The notes below the pieces were generated by a model that worked only from the letters and a program-made list of their open reading frames with translations, ran no database searches and was not told the origin of the DNA. A stretch of DNA of 64,000 nucleotides from Pseudarthrobacter sp. ATCC 49987 (lineage in GTDB: Bacteria > Actinomycetota > Actinomycetes > Actinomycetales > Micrococcaceae), in contig NZ_JAABNS010000001.1 of NCBI RefSeq assembly GCF_009928425.1, forward strand, positions 372,001-436,000. Reading direction: 5' to 3'. Both the position numbers and the translations under genes were made by a program. This document shows positions 25,469 to 35,421 of this stretch, in pieces; within the stretch, counting starts at the first letter, position 1, and each line of letters begins with the position of its first letter.

Positions 25469-26878
25469 ATGCCGATCGAGTTCTCGAAACAGCTCACCGC
25501 GCACGACACCCCGATTCCCGGCGTCGTCCTCTACGACCTTCCGGTCCACGGCGACAACCGGGGCTGGTTCAAGGAGAACTGGCAGCGGGACAAGATGGTG
25601 GCCCTCGGGCTGCCGGACTTCCGGCCGGTGCAGAACAACATCTCCTTCAACGAAAAGGCCGGCACCACCCGCGGCATCCACGCCGAGCCGTGGGACAAGT
25701 TCATTTCCGTCGCCACCGGCCGGATTTTCGGGGCGTGGGTTGACCTGCGCGAAGGCCCCACGTTCGGTGCCGTGTTCACCGCCGAGCTCGACGCCAGCCA
25801 GGCCATCTTCATCCCCCGCGGGGTGGGCAACGGCTTCCAGACCCTCGAGGACAGCACCGCCTACACCTACCTGGTCAACGACCACTGGTCCGCCGACGCC
25901 CAGGGCCAGTACACCTTCCTGAACCTCGCCGACGAGACCGCCGCGATCGCCTGGCCGGTCCCGCTGGAGGAGGCCGAACTCTCGGACAAGGACAAGAACC
26001 ACCCCCGGCTCGCGGACGTTACCCCGATGCCGCCGAAGAAGACCCTCGTCGTCGGCGCCGACGGCCAGCTCGGCAAGGCACTGCGGAAACTCTACGACGG
26101 CGACCCTTCCGTTGAGTTCGCCGGCCGGGCGGAGTTCGACCTCAGCGACGAGGATGCGTTTACCGCCCGGAACTGGACGAACTACGCCACGATCATCAAC
26201 GCGGCCGCCTACACCGCCGTTGACGCCGCCGAGACCCGTGAAGGCCGCAGGGCTGCCTGGGCGGTCAACGTCACCGCCGTCGCCCGGCTGGCCCGGGCCG
26301 CCGTCGACCACGACCTCACGCTGGTGCACGTCTCGTCGGACTACGTCTTCGACGGCACCCGTGAGGTCCACGCCGAGGATGAACCGTTCTCCCCGCTGGG
26401 CGTCTACGGCCAGACGAAAGCGGCGGCTGACGCCGTCGTCAGCGTCGTGCCGCGCCATTACATCGTGCGGACCAGCTGGGTGATCGGCGACGGCAGCAAC
26501 TTTGTCCGCACCATGGCCTCGCTGGCCGAACGCGGCATCGAACCGTCCGTCGTCAACGACCAGATCGGCCGGCTCAGCTTCACCGAAGACATCGCCGCCG
26601 GCATCCGGCACCTGCTCCAAACGGGCGCCGAATACGGCACCTACAACCTCAGCAACGACGGCGAACCACAGACCTGGGCAGACATCGCCGCCGACGTCTA
26701 CGAACTCTCCGGGAGAACACGCACAGCGGTGACAGGCGTCAGCACCGAGGAGTACTTCCGGGGCAAAACGGCGGCTCCACGGCCCCTCAACAGTGTGCTG
26801 CCCCTGGACAGGATCCAGGCAACGGAGTTCCAGCCGAGCCACGCGAAACAGGCCCTCGCGGACTACCTCGCTGAGTAG
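25469..26878 (+). CDS. Fused dTDP-4-dehydrorhamnose 3,5-epimerase / reductase (RmlC-RmlD)
   Basis: 469 residues combining the last two steps of dTDP-L-rhamnose synthesis. Residues 1 to about 185 are a cupin-fold RmlC ([53 protein letters not shown]). From residue 187 an RmlD-like reductase begins ([16 protein letters not shown]), with [12 protein letters not shown] and the YGQTKAA catalytic pair. The usual RmlC motif RGLHxQ appears as [10 protein letters not shown], the form seen in these actinobacterial fusions. Fusion ensures equal amounts of both activities. Confidence 0.93.
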   Translation: MPIEFSKQLTAHDTPIPGVVLYDLPVHGDNRGWFKENWQRDKMVALGLPDFRPVQNNISFNEKAGTTRGIHAEPWDKFISVATGRIFGAWVDLREGPTFGAVFTAELDASQAIFIPRGVGNGFQTLEDSTAYTYLVNDHWSADAQGQYTFLNLADETAAIAWPVPLEEAELSDKDKNHPRLADVTPMPPKKTLVVGADGQLGKALRKLYDGDPSVEFAGRAEFDLSDEDAFTARNWTNYATIINAAAYTAVDAAETREGRRAAWAVNVTAVARLARAAVDHDLTLVHVSSDYVFDGTREVHAEDEPFSPLGVYGQTKAAADAVVSVVPRHYIVRTSWVIGDGSNFVRTMASLAERGIEPSVVNDQIGRLSFTEDIAAGIRHLLQTGAEYGTYNLSNDGEPQTWADIAADVYELSGRTRTAVTGVSTEEYFRGKTAAPRPLNSVLPLDRIQATEFQPSHAKQALADYLAE

Positions 26879-26932
26879 ACCTCCCGGCTGGCCAGCGCTG
26901 CACCTGGCGCCGCCGCAGGCGCCCGGACAAAC

Positions 26933-28012
26933 TCAGTTGCCGTTCTGCAGCCCGTTGGCGGCGATGTAGTCGGGCAGGGTCCCGGAGGCCAGCGCGGCGG
27001 CAACGGCGGCGGTGGCTGCGGGGTTCTGCACGACGATGGACTGGCCGTCCCTGCTGGTCCCGGTGCCGGCGGTGGGAAGTGTGAAGAACACGCCGTTCCC
27101 GGGGGCCGTGCTGCGCAGGCTGAACGCGAGCCGTTCCAGCGTTTCCACCGTCAGCCCCGGGTCCACCGTGACGTGGGGGAGGACGGTCGTCACCAGCTGC
27201 TTTACGGTGTTGCGGTCCGACAGCCCGCCTTCAGCCGCCATCTTGGCCATCACGGATTTGAGGAAGGTCTGCTGGTTCCGGACCCGCTGGTAGTCACCGT
27301 CCGCGAACGCCTTGCGCTCCCGGACAAAGGACAGCGCCTGCGCACCGGTGAGCCGGTTCACCCCCGCTGGAAAATACACGTAGTCGTCGATGGTGCCCTG
27401 GAAGGGCTGCTTGATGTCGACGTCGACGCCGCCGAGGGCATCCGTCATGGCGGCGAAACCCTGGAAATCCAGCATGACGGTGTGGTCGATGTGCTGGCCC
27501 AGCAGGGATTCCACCGTCTGCGTCATCAGCGGCACCCCGCCGAGCTCAAGCCCGGCGTTGACCTTGGCTGCCCCGTAGCCGGGGATGTCCACCCAGAGGT
27601 CGCGCATGATGGAGATGCCGTAGACACTCTGGCGGTCGGCCGGGAGATGGATGAAGACGAGGGCGTCACCGCGCTGGTCGGAGGTTCCGCCGGAGGCCGC
27701 GACGGCCCGTTCGTTCACGCGGCTGTCGCTGCCGATCAGCAGGATGTTCAGTGCGGTGGGCGGCGGATCCGGGGTGGGGGTCGGTGTGGGAGTCGGCGTC
27801 GGGGCGGGTGATGTCTCCGGCGCCGGGGCGGACGTTTGCACCGGGGCCGCGGTTTCGGTGCGGGGCCGGTTCAGGAGGAACGCCGCAGTGGCCACCGCGA
27901 GGACCACCAGCCCTGTAATGACGGCGATGACAATTGTCCGACGGCGGTGCATTCCGCCCGGTGCCGCGGCTGGGCCTGCGGCTGCTTCTGATGGTTCCGG
28001 CGTCGTTCCCAT
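26933..28012 (-). CDS. LytR-CpsA-Psr (LCP) family glycopolymer ligase
   Basis: 359 residues: a short cytoplasmic N-terminus, one transmembrane helix (about 26-46, IVIAVITGLVVLAVATAAFL), a Thr/Pro spacer (TPTPTPTPDPPP) and the extracellular LCP domain beginning LNILLIGSDSR. Conserved ISIMRDLWVDIPGYGAAKVNAGLELGG and DYVYFPAGVNRLTGAQALSFVRERKAFADGDYQRVRNQQTFLKS are present, with the Arg residues that bind polyprenyl pyrophosphate. It attaches a rhamnose-containing or related glycan to peptidoglycan. Convergent with rmlCD; a phosphatase gene lies upstream on the same strand. Confidence 0.92.
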   Translation of the reverse strand: MGTTPEPSEAAAGPAAAPGGMHRRRTIVIAVITGLVVLAVATAAFLLNRPRTETAAPVQTSAPAPETSPAPTPTPTPTPTPDPPPTALNILLIGSDSRVNERAVAASGGTSDQRGDALVFIHLPADRQSVYGISIMRDLWVDIPGYGAAKVNAGLELGGVPLMTQTVESLLGQHIDHTVMLDFQGFAAMTDALGGVDVDIKQPFQGTIDDYVYFPAGVNRLTGAQALSFVRERKAFADGDYQRVRNQQTFLKSVMAKMAAEGGLSDRNTVKQLVTTVLPHVTVDPGLTVETLERLAFSLRSTAPGNGVFFTLPTAGTGTSRDGQSIVVQNPAATAAVAAALASGTLPDYIAANGLQNGN

Positions 28013-28098
28013 GGCCGGACACTACCACCGCCATCAGCCAATCGGGCGTCCGGCGCGATGGCGAAAAACGGTGGCAAAAAAACAGTGGCGGAAAGCGG

Positions 28099-28689
28099 TC
28101 AGCTGTGCTGGCGGGCGAACCGCAGGATGGCAAGGATGGCCGGGGCCAGCTCGTCCTCCATCTGGTTGTACAGTTCCGGCCCGCGCCGGTAGGGGTCCAC
28201 GACGTCGTTGTCGGCGGACTCCGGGGCCAGCGCCAGGTGCCGCACGGAGGCCGCACGGGCGGGAAGTTCCCGCCAGAACGCTGGAAGGTCGACGGCGGCG
28301 GCCGGCGCGTCGCGCTGTTCCAGGACCTGCAGCATCCGGGCAAATTCACGGATGGTGAAGGTCCGCTTCAGCAAGGAGGCGTCCATCTGCATCACGTCGC
28401 CGCGGTGTTTGGCGGTCATCGCCAGCACCAGGTCGGACTCCCTGAGGATTCTTGGCGTCAGTAGGCGGGCCGCAAAGCCGTCCGGGGTCCCGCCGTACGT
28501 CCTGATGATCTCGGCGGAGGGCGGCTGGATCGGGTCGCCCACCATGGCCCGGGTTCCGGCGCTGCGCACCACAAAGCCGCCGGGCTGCACCTGGTCCAGT
28601 CCCGCCTGCAGCAGCCGCTCGGCGACCGGTGAGCGGCAGATGTTGCCCGTGCAGACGGTCAGGATGCGAACAGGGTGCGGCGATTCCAC
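28099..28689 (-). CDS. Low-molecular-weight protein-tyrosine phosphatase
   Basis: About 196 residues from a GTG at 28689; an ATG at 28722 is an alternative, with neither having a strong ribosome-binding site. The CX5R phosphate loop CTGNICRS is at residues 13-20, and the acid loop appears as VDPYRRGPE near the C-terminus. Such enzymes dephosphorylate BY-kinases in capsule systems; a BY-kinase is encoded at 51944-53473. It lies 86 nt upstream of the LCP gene on the same strand. Confidence 0.88.
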   Translation of the reverse strand: MESPHPVRILTVCTGNICRSPVAERLLQAGLDQVQPGGFVVRSAGTRAMVGDPIQPPSAEIIRTYGGTPDGFAARLLTPRILRESDLVLAMTAKHRGDVMQMDASLLKRTFTIREFARMLQVLEQRDAPAAAVDLPAFWRELPARAASVRHLALAPESADNDVVDPYRRGPELYNQMEDELAPAILAILRFARQHS

Positions 28690-28825
28690 GTGGAGGCTCT
28701 TTCGGGAGAGGGGGCGGATCATCGTGACCCGGAGGCTCCAACTTAACACGGGGGCCGCGGCGGGCACCGGCGAACACCCCCAACCGGAGCGCCGTGGTGC
28801 TTGACGCATCTCCCGCCTTCCGCAT

Positions 28826-28847
28826 ATCCTGAACGAACGGTCGGTAA
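28826..28847. promoter_or_regulatory. Palindromic operator upstream of paaABCDE
   Basis: A 22-bp site whose right half, ACGGTCGGTAA, nearly equals that of the paaZ site (ACGGTCAGTAA); the left half (ATCCTGAACGA) is weaker. It lies about 30 nt before the paaA start and completes a set of three sites. Confidence 0.65.
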
Positions 28848-28876
28848 TTATTTATCGGAAATGCATAGGAGCAACC

Positions 28877-29904
<1,028 letters not shown>

Positions 29905-29908
<4 letters not shown>

Positions 29909-30210
29909 CCACCCCCGAACCGCACGCAGGAAACGTCTGGCCCATCTGGGAAGTCTTCGTCCGCTCCAGCCGCGGCCTTTCCCACGTCCACGCCGGCTCC
30001 CTGCACGCCCCGGACGCCGCCATGGCCCTGCGCAACGCCCGTGACCTCTACACCCGCCGCAACGAAGGCGTGTCCATCTGGGTTGTCCCGGCGGACGCCA
30101 TCGCCTCCAGCGATCCGGACGCCAAGGGCTCGTTCTTCGAGTCGCCCCAGGGCAAGGACTACCGGCACGCGACGTACTACACCAAGAGCGAGGGCGTGAA
30201 GCACCTGTGA
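29905..30210 (+). CDS. paaB: Phenylacetyl-CoA epoxidase subunit B
   Basis: 101 residues with the family's [51 protein letters not shown] core. A small bridging subunit of the epoxidase. It overlaps the paaA stop by 4 nt (ATGA), so translation is coupled. Confidence 0.97.
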
Positions 30211-31115
30211 GCACCACACCTGAAACGGCCGGCCACGGGGACATCTCCGTCGGGGTCAAGGGAGCCAGCGGCAGCGGCGAGGCCACTGCCAGCGCCACCC
30301 GCATCACCCCCGGCAACGCCCTCCGCCCCGAGGACATCGCCCTCGCCGTCAGCCGCGGCACCGCGAAGCCGAGCGAGGACGTCGCCGAGTTCGCCCTGCG
30401 CCTGGGCGACGACGCCCTGATCCTCGCGCAGCGGCTCGGCCACTGGATCTCCCGCGCCCCGGAGCTCGAGGAGGACATCGCCCTCGGCAACATCGCCCTG
30501 GACCAGCTGGGCCATGCCCGGTCCTTCCTCAGCTACGCCGGCGGCCTTGACGGCCGCAGCGAGGACGACCTCGCGTACTTCCGCCGCGAGCCTGAGTTCC
30601 GGTCCGTCGAGATTTTCGAGATCCCGAATGGCGACTTCGCCGTCACCATCGCCCGCCAGTTCGTCGTCAGCTACTACCAGTTCGAGCTCTACCGCCGACT
30701 GACGCAGTCCACCGACGCCACCCTGGCCGGCATCGCCGCCAAGGCCGTCAAGGAAGTGGACTACCACCGCGACCACAGCGCCCAGTGGGTGCTGCGCCTG
30801 GCCCAGGGCACGGACGAGTCCCGCGAGAAGATGATCCACGGCTTCAAGGTCATCTGGCCCTACGTCGACGAGCTCTTCCGCGACGACGAGCTCACCGCCC
30901 GCCTCAGCGAGTCCGGTGCCGCCGTCGAGCCCTCCAGCCTGCGCGCCGACTTCGACCGCCTCACCGGCGAGGTCCTCGCCGCAGCCGAACTCGACGTTCC
31001 CAAGGTCCAGCCCGCCCCCGGCGGCGGACGCAAGGGGCTGCACTCCGAACACCTCGGCTACCTCCTCGCCGAAATGCAGGTGCTCGCCCGCGAGTACCCC
31101 GGAGCAAGCTGGTAA
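30207..31115 (+). CDS. paaC: Phenylacetyl-CoA epoxidase subunit C
   Basis: 302 residues of the ferritin-like structural subunit that pairs with PaaA: LGDDALILAQRLGHWISRAPELEEDIALGNIALDQLGHARSF and EVDYHRDHSAQWVLRLAQGTDES are typical. It begins with GTG overlapping the paaB stop (GTGA). An N-terminal extension of about 45 residues rich in S, T, G and E precedes the conserved part, so translation could also start further in. Confidence 0.96.
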   Translation: MSTTPETAGHGDISVGVKGASGSGEATASATRITPGNALRPEDIALAVSRGTAKPSEDVAEFALRLGDDALILAQRLGHWISRAPELEEDIALGNIALDQLGHARSFLSYAGGLDGRSEDDLAYFRREPEFRSVEIFEIPNGDFAVTIARQFVVSYYQFELYRRLTQSTDATLAGIAAKAVKEVDYHRDHSAQWVLRLAQGTDESREKMIHGFKVIWPYVDELFRDDELTARLSESGAAVEPSSLRADFDRLTGEVLAAAELDVPKVQPAPGGGRKGLHSEHLGYLLAEMQVLAREYPGASW

Positions 31116-31117
31116 CC

Positions 31118-31654
31118 ATGCCTGAGATGGACACCAAGACGGCCGAGCAGAAGGCCTGGGACATCGCGGCCACGGTCTGCGATCCGGAAATCCCCGTCCT
31201 CACGGTTGCGGACCTGGGGATTCTCCGGAACGTCCAGTTGTTCGACGACGGCGGGCAGGTTCCCGCCGTCCAGGTCACCATCACGCCGACCTACTCCGGC
31301 TGCCCCGCGATGGACGCTATCCGGGACGACCTGACGGCGGCGTTCCACACTGCCGGATACCCGCACGTCCGCGTCGAACTGGTCCTCTCCCCGGCGTGGA
31401 CCACCGACTGGATGACCGAGTCCGGCAAGGCCAAGCTGCAGGAATACGGCATCGCCCCGCCGTCGGGCCACACTGCTGTTGATGGGAAACCAGTCCGGCA
31501 TGCCGGGCCGGTCCGCTTGTCTCTCGCGGTCAAATGCCCGCAGTGTTCATCGCTGAACACCAAGGAACTCACCCGCTTCGGTTCCACCTCCTGCAAGGCG
31601 CTGTACGTCTGCCAGGACTGCAAGGAACCGTTCGACTACTTCAAAGTTTTGTAA
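31118..31654 (+). CDS. paaD: PaaD, MIP18-family iron-sulfur assembly protein for the epoxidase
   Basis: 178 residues. N-terminal DUF59/MIP18 fold (VCDPEIPVLTVADLGILRNV ... TPTYSGCPAMDAI) and a C-terminal zinc-ribbon-like segment with four cysteines (CPQCSSLNTKELTRFGSTSCKALYVCQDC). It matures or supports the PaaABCE complex. The ATG at 31118 is 2 nt after paaC; an internal ATG three codons later (31127) is also possible. Confidence 0.95.
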   Translation: MPEMDTKTAEQKAWDIAATVCDPEIPVLTVADLGILRNVQLFDDGGQVPAVQVTITPTYSGCPAMDAIRDDLTAAFHTAGYPHVRVELVLSPAWTTDWMTESGKAKLQEYGIAPPSGHTAVDGKPVRHAGPVRLSLAVKCPQCSSLNTKELTRFGSTSCKALYVCQDCKEPFDYFKVL

Positions 31655-31664
31655 GGAAGCACTC

Positions 31665-32897
31665 ATGCCTGTTGTCCGCCAGACCGCCGCTGAAACGGCT
31701 GCAGCCACCGGCCGCCGTCGCGCGTCCTTCCACCCGCTGACGGTGGATGAGGTCCGCCGGCTCACCGATGACGCGATCGAGGTGACCTTCGGGGTCCCCG
31801 CTGAGCTCGCAGGCCAGTTCGACTACCTCCCGGGCCAGTACGTCGCCCTGCGCACCACCCTCCGGGATGAGTCCGGCGAGCCGAAGGAAATCCGGCGCAG
31901 CTACTCGATCTGCGCCGAACCGCGGAGCTTCGCGGACGGCAGCAGCGAAATCCGGGTCGCCATCAAGAAGGACCTGGGCGGGCTGTTCTCCACCTGGGCG
32001 AACGCCGAGCTCAAGGCCGGCGACGTCCTGGACGTGATGAGCCCGATGGGCGCGTTCGTGTCCAAGCACGGCCGTGACGGCAAAGAGCAGAACCTGATGA
32101 CCTCGATGAACCATCCGCAGGATATGGAAACTGCGCTCGCGGGGGAGCCCGGCTCCTTCGTCGCGATCGCCGCCGGTTCCGGCATCACCCCGGTCATCGC
32201 GATTGCCCGGACGCTGCTCGCGGCGCACCCGGAAACCCGCTTCGACCTGGTCTACGCCAACAAGGCCGCCATGGACGTGATGTTCCTCGAGGAACTTGCC
32301 GACCTCAAGGACAAGTACCCCGCCCGGCTCGCCCTGCACCACGTGCTCTCACGCGAACAGCGCATCGCCCCGCTGCTCAGCGGCCGGATCGACGCCGAGA
32401 AGCTGCAGGCCCTGCTGGGAACCGCCATCCACGCCGACGACGTCGACGAGTGGTTCCTGTGCGGCCCGTTCGAGCTCGTCCAGCTGTGCCGGGACACCCT
32501 GGCCGAGCGCGGCGTCAACCCGGACCACACCCGCTTCGAACTGTTCACCACCGGCAAGCCGGACCGCCCCGAGGGCAACGCCGGCCGCCCCGTGATTGTG
32601 GACGAGTCCCAGGCCACGTACAAGATCACGTTCAAGCTGGACGGACTCCAGGGCGAGGTGGCCAGCCCCACGCACGCCCGCGAATCGATCCTCAACGCGG
32701 CCCTGCGGGTCCGCCCGGACGTGCCGTTCGCGTGTGCCGGCGGCGTCTGCGGAACCTGCCGCGCCAAAGTGGTCACCGGTGCCGTCACCATGGACGAGAA
32801 CTACGCGCTGGAGCAGGACGAACTGGACAAGGGCTACGTGCTCACCTGCCAGTCCCACCCCACCACGCCGGAAGTCACCGTCGACTTCGACGTCTAG
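31665..32897 (+). CDS. paaE: PaaE, NADPH-dependent reductase of the epoxidase
   Basis: 410 residues: ferredoxin-NADP-reductase-like FAD domain (RRSYSICAEPRS), NADP domain (IAAGSGITPVIAIARTLL, DEWFLCGPFELVQ) and a C-terminal plant-type 2Fe-2S ferredoxin with CAGGVCGTC and a final Cys in YVLTCQS. It delivers electrons to the di-iron centre. Ten nt after paaD. Somewhat longer than E. coli PaaE (356), partly from a 24-residue insertion around GRDGKEQNLMTSMNHPQD. Confidence 0.96.
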   Translation: MPVVRQTAAETAAATGRRRASFHPLTVDEVRRLTDDAIEVTFGVPAELAGQFDYLPGQYVALRTTLRDESGEPKEIRRSYSICAEPRSFADGSSEIRVAIKKDLGGLFSTWANAELKAGDVLDVMSPMGAFVSKHGRDGKEQNLMTSMNHPQDMETALAGEPGSFVAIAAGSGITPVIAIARTLLAAHPETRFDLVYANKAAMDVMFLEELADLKDKYPARLALHHVLSREQRIAPLLSGRIDAEKLQALLGTAIHADDVDEWFLCGPFELVQLCRDTLAERGVNPDHTRFELFTTGKPDRPEGNAGRPVIVDESQATYKITFKLDGLQGEVASPTHARESILNAALRVRPDVPFACAGGVCGTCRAKVVTGAVTMDENYALEQDELDKGYVLTCQSHPTTPEVTVDFDV

Positions 32898-32934
32898 CAG
32901 CCCAGCCCGCTTCCCGCCCCGACCCAGGAGCCCC

Positions 32935-33714
32935 ATGATTTCCCTCTCCATCGCCGACGGCGTCGCCGAGATCGTCCTTGACGCCCCCCACAAGCTCAAC
33001 TCGCTGGACGAGCAGGCCCTCCGGGATCTGTCACGGGCGTACGACGACGCCGCTGCCGCCGCCTCGCGCGGCGAGGTCCGGGCGCTGCTGCTGCGGGGAG
33101 AGGGCCGCGCCTTCTGCGCGGGCCGGGACATCGCCGGCGTCACGCCGGAGACGGACGACGTCCAGGGGTACCTGGGCGGGCTCCTGCGGCCGCTGCTCAA
33201 GAAGATGAGCGCTTTCCCGGCCCCCACCTTCGCGGCGGCCCAGGGCGCCTGCCTGGGCGTCGGGCTGGGGCTGTTGCTGGCGACGGATGTGGTCTACGTG
33301 GCGGAGAACGCCAAGTTTGGCTCGCCCTTCGCGAACCTGGGTGCCACACTCGATTCCGGCGGCCACTGGTACTTCACCGAACGCCTCGGGATGCACCGGA
33401 CCCTGGACCTGATTTACACGGCCGAGCTCATGAGCGGGGCGGACGCCGTGGCGCAGGGAATGTTCAGCCGGGCCATGCCCGCAGCGGATCTCCTGGAGAA
33501 CACCCGCGCCATCGTTGCCAAGGCCGCCGCCGGCGCCACCAGTGCGTTCACGGCCAGCAAGGAACTCGTGGCGCACATCCGGGACCAGCGCCTGGGCCTC
33601 TGGGAGTCCATGGAGGAAGAGAATGCCGAGCAGGCACGCCTCTGCCAGACCGCGGACTACGCCGAGGGATTCCAGGCCTTCCAGGAGAAGCGCAAGCCGG
33701 TCTTCAAGGGCTAA
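32935..33714 (+). CDS. Enoyl-CoA hydratase/isomerase of the phenylacetate pathway (PaaG-like)
   Basis: 259 residues of the crotonase family: oxyanion-hole segments ALLLRGEGRAFCAGRDIAG and FAAAQGACLGVGLGLLLATDVVYVAENAKFG. It follows paaE by 37 nt with AGGAG before the ATG, so it belongs to the paa operon. The candidate reactions are ring-epoxide isomerisation (PaaG) or dehydroadipyl-CoA hydration (PaaF); sequence alone does not decide. The thiolase PaaJ and dehydrogenase PaaH are not in the window. Confidence 0.85.
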   Translation: MISLSIADGVAEIVLDAPHKLNSLDEQALRDLSRAYDDAAAAASRGEVRALLLRGEGRAFCAGRDIAGVTPETDDVQGYLGGLLRPLLKKMSAFPAPTFAAAQGACLGVGLGLLLATDVVYVAENAKFGSPFANLGATLDSGGHWYFTERLGMHRTLDLIYTAELMSGADAVAQGMFSRAMPAADLLENTRAIVAKAAAGATSAFTASKELVAHIRDQRLGLWESMEEENAEQARLCQTADYAEGFQAFQEKRKPVFKG

Positions 33715-33812
33715 CGGCACCAGAGTACGGGCTACGCGGGACCAAGTTGTCTCGCTACTTGTCTTTCAGGCCAGCCATTCTCATTTCGAAGGTGCCCTTG
33801 TAAGGTTCGGTT

Positions 33813-34703
33813 ATGACTTTGGGGAAACCAGTAACTAAAGCTGTCATTCCTGCCGCCGGACTGGGAACACGGTTCCTGCCCGCCACCAAAGCGATGCCCA
33901 AGGAAATGCTGCCGGTGGTCGACCAGCCGGCCATCCAGTACGTTGTCGAGGAGGCCGTCCGTGCCGGCCTGACCGACCTGCTGATGATTACCGGCCGGCA
34001 GAAGCGTGCGCTCGAGGACCACTTCGACCGTGAGCCCAGCCTGGAACGCGCCCTGGAACTCAAGGGCGATCTTGAGAAACTCGAAGCCGTCCAGCACGCT
34101 TCTTCCCTGGGGCCCCTCTACTACGTGCGCCAGGGGGACCCGAAGGGACTGGGCCACGCTGTCCTGTGCGCCCGCCAGCATATCGGTGACGAGCCGTTCG
34201 CTGTGCTGCTCGGCGATGACCTGATCGACGAACGCGATGAGCTGCTGAGCACCATGATCGAGGTGCAGGCCCGGACCGGCGGCTCGGTGGTCGCCCTGAT
34301 TGAGGTGGATCCTGCAGAGATCAGCGCCTATGGCTGCGCCGATGTTTCAGCCGTCGACGGCGAGGGCCACGTGCGCGTCAACCGGCTCGTGGAAAAGCCG
34401 TCCATCGCCGATGCCCCCTCGAACCTGGCCGTCATTGGCCGCTACGTGCTCCACCCGGCGGTCTTCGACGTGCTGGAGGAGACAGAGCCCGGCCGCGGCG
34501 GGGAAATCCAGCTCACCGATGCCCTGCAGACGCTTGCCACGTCGGACTGCCAAGGCGGGGGTGTGTACGGGGTGGTCTTCAAAGGCCGCCGCTATGACAC
34601 CGGCGACAAGCTGAGCTACCTCAAGGCGGTCATCTCCATCGCCGCCGAACGGGTCGAATTCGGCGAGGAGCTCAAGGCCTGGATGAAGGCGTTCGTCAGC
34701 TGA
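33813..34703 (+). CDS. galU: UTP-glucose-1-phosphate uridylyltransferase
   Basis: 296 residues. It forms UDP-glucose for glycan synthesis. The GLGTRFLPATKAMPKEMLPVVDQPAIQYVVEEAV signature, DDLIDERDELLSTMI, and GRYVLHPAVFDVLEETEPGRGGEIQLTDAL are diagnostic. It overlaps the convergent VanZ-like gene by 8 nt at the 3' end. Confidence 0.96.
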   Translation: MTLGKPVTKAVIPAAGLGTRFLPATKAMPKEMLPVVDQPAIQYVVEEAVRAGLTDLLMITGRQKRALEDHFDREPSLERALELKGDLEKLEAVQHASSLGPLYYVRQGDPKGLGHAVLCARQHIGDEPFAVLLGDDLIDERDELLSTMIEVQARTGGSVVALIEVDPAEISAYGCADVSAVDGEGHVRVNRLVEKPSIADAPSNLAVIGRYVLHPAVFDVLEETEPGRGGEIQLTDALQTLATSDCQGGGVYGVVFKGRRYDTGDKLSYLKAVISIAAERVEFGEELKAWMKAFVS

Positions 34704-35127
34704 CCACCACGTCATTGCGCCGGTACATAAATGTCCTGGCCAGGAGGAAACCCAACAGCGTTCCGAAGGTGTTTGTGGCGACGTCAATAAGGCTCGGGAA
34801 ACGGTGCTGGAGGAACAGCAGCTGGCCCAGCTCCATGCATGCTGAGGCCAGTGCGCCCAGAACCACGGTTTGCCGCCAGTTGGAGCCTAAGCCAAGCGTC
34901 GCGGCGAGCCCCAAGGGAACAAAAAGAAGCACGTTCGCCGTTGCTTCCACGGTGCCGTAGCTGAACCAACCCGGTACTCCCGCTGAGTGCAAACGTGAGA
35001 GTACGTCGGCCAGCACGCCCTGTGCCGGGGCATCCACGGGCGTCGGCCAGAAGCCAATGAGGGCCAGGACTGCCAGATACCCGGCTAAGAGCCATCCCCA
35101 CAATGCTATGGGCCTAGGAGTCGTCAT
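34696..35127 (-). CDS. VanZ-family membrane protein
   Basis: About 143 residues from the ATG at 35127 (start of MTTPRPIALWGWLLAGYLAVLAL), with four predicted membrane helices and the VanZ-like ATANVLLFVPLGLAATLGL and ELGQLLFLQHRFPSLIDVATNTFGTLLGFLLA segments. The function of VanZ-like proteins is mostly unknown apart from low-level teicoplanin resistance in the founding member. A longer start at 35172 would overlap the small upstream gene. Its end overlaps galU. Confidence 0.8.
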   Translation of the reverse strand: MTTPRPIALWGWLLAGYLAVLALIGFWPTPVDAPAQGVLADVLSRLHSAGVPGWFSYGTVEATANVLLFVPLGLAATLGLGSNWRQTVVLGALASACMELGQLLFLQHRFPSLIDVATNTFGTLLGFLLARTFMYRRNDVVVS

Positions 35128-35134
35128 CCGCGGC

Positions 35135-35323
35135 TCAGGCTGTTCTGGCCAACGCCAGGACGGCAACGCCAAGGGAAACTACGGCGAGCAATCCCAGTGC
35201 AAGGTAGGGGAGTGCGGCCCACGGAAATCCACCGAGGGAGAACCGCGGAAACGGGGGAAGGGACAGCCGAGGCAGGTGCCGTCTGGTCCGCCAATGTCTC
35301 CCCATACTTCCCATAGATATCAC
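35135..35323 (-). CDS. Possible small basic membrane protein upstream of VanZ
   Basis: 62 residues: a strongly basic N-terminus (GRHWRTRRHLPRLSLPPFPRF) and one hydrophobic helix (LPYLALGLLAVVSLGVAVLAL). Its stop is 7 nt before the VanZ ATG, so the two may be translated together. No family recognised, and no clear ribosome-binding site, so it is less certain than its neighbours. Confidence 0.4.
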   Translation of the reverse strand: MISMGSMGRHWRTRRHLPRLSLPPFPRFSLGGFPWAALPYLALGLLAVVSLGVAVLALARTA

Positions 35324-35359
35324 AGGTCCGCCGCAGCAGTGGGCGCTGCCTTAAAACAA

Positions 35360-35411
35360 AACGAAGGGTGGCTGTTTCTGCGGGACTTCACAGAAACAGC
35401 CACCCTTCGTT
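35360..35411. terminator. Strong hairpin terminator downstream of the LANTG protein gene
   Basis: Perfect 21-nt arms (AACGAAGGGTGGCTGTTTCTG and complement) with a 10-nt loop. It follows the surface-protein gene on the minus strand; AAAACAAAACG gives a T-rich tract in that direction. Confidence 0.85.
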
Positions 35412-35421
35412 GGGGTAATGC

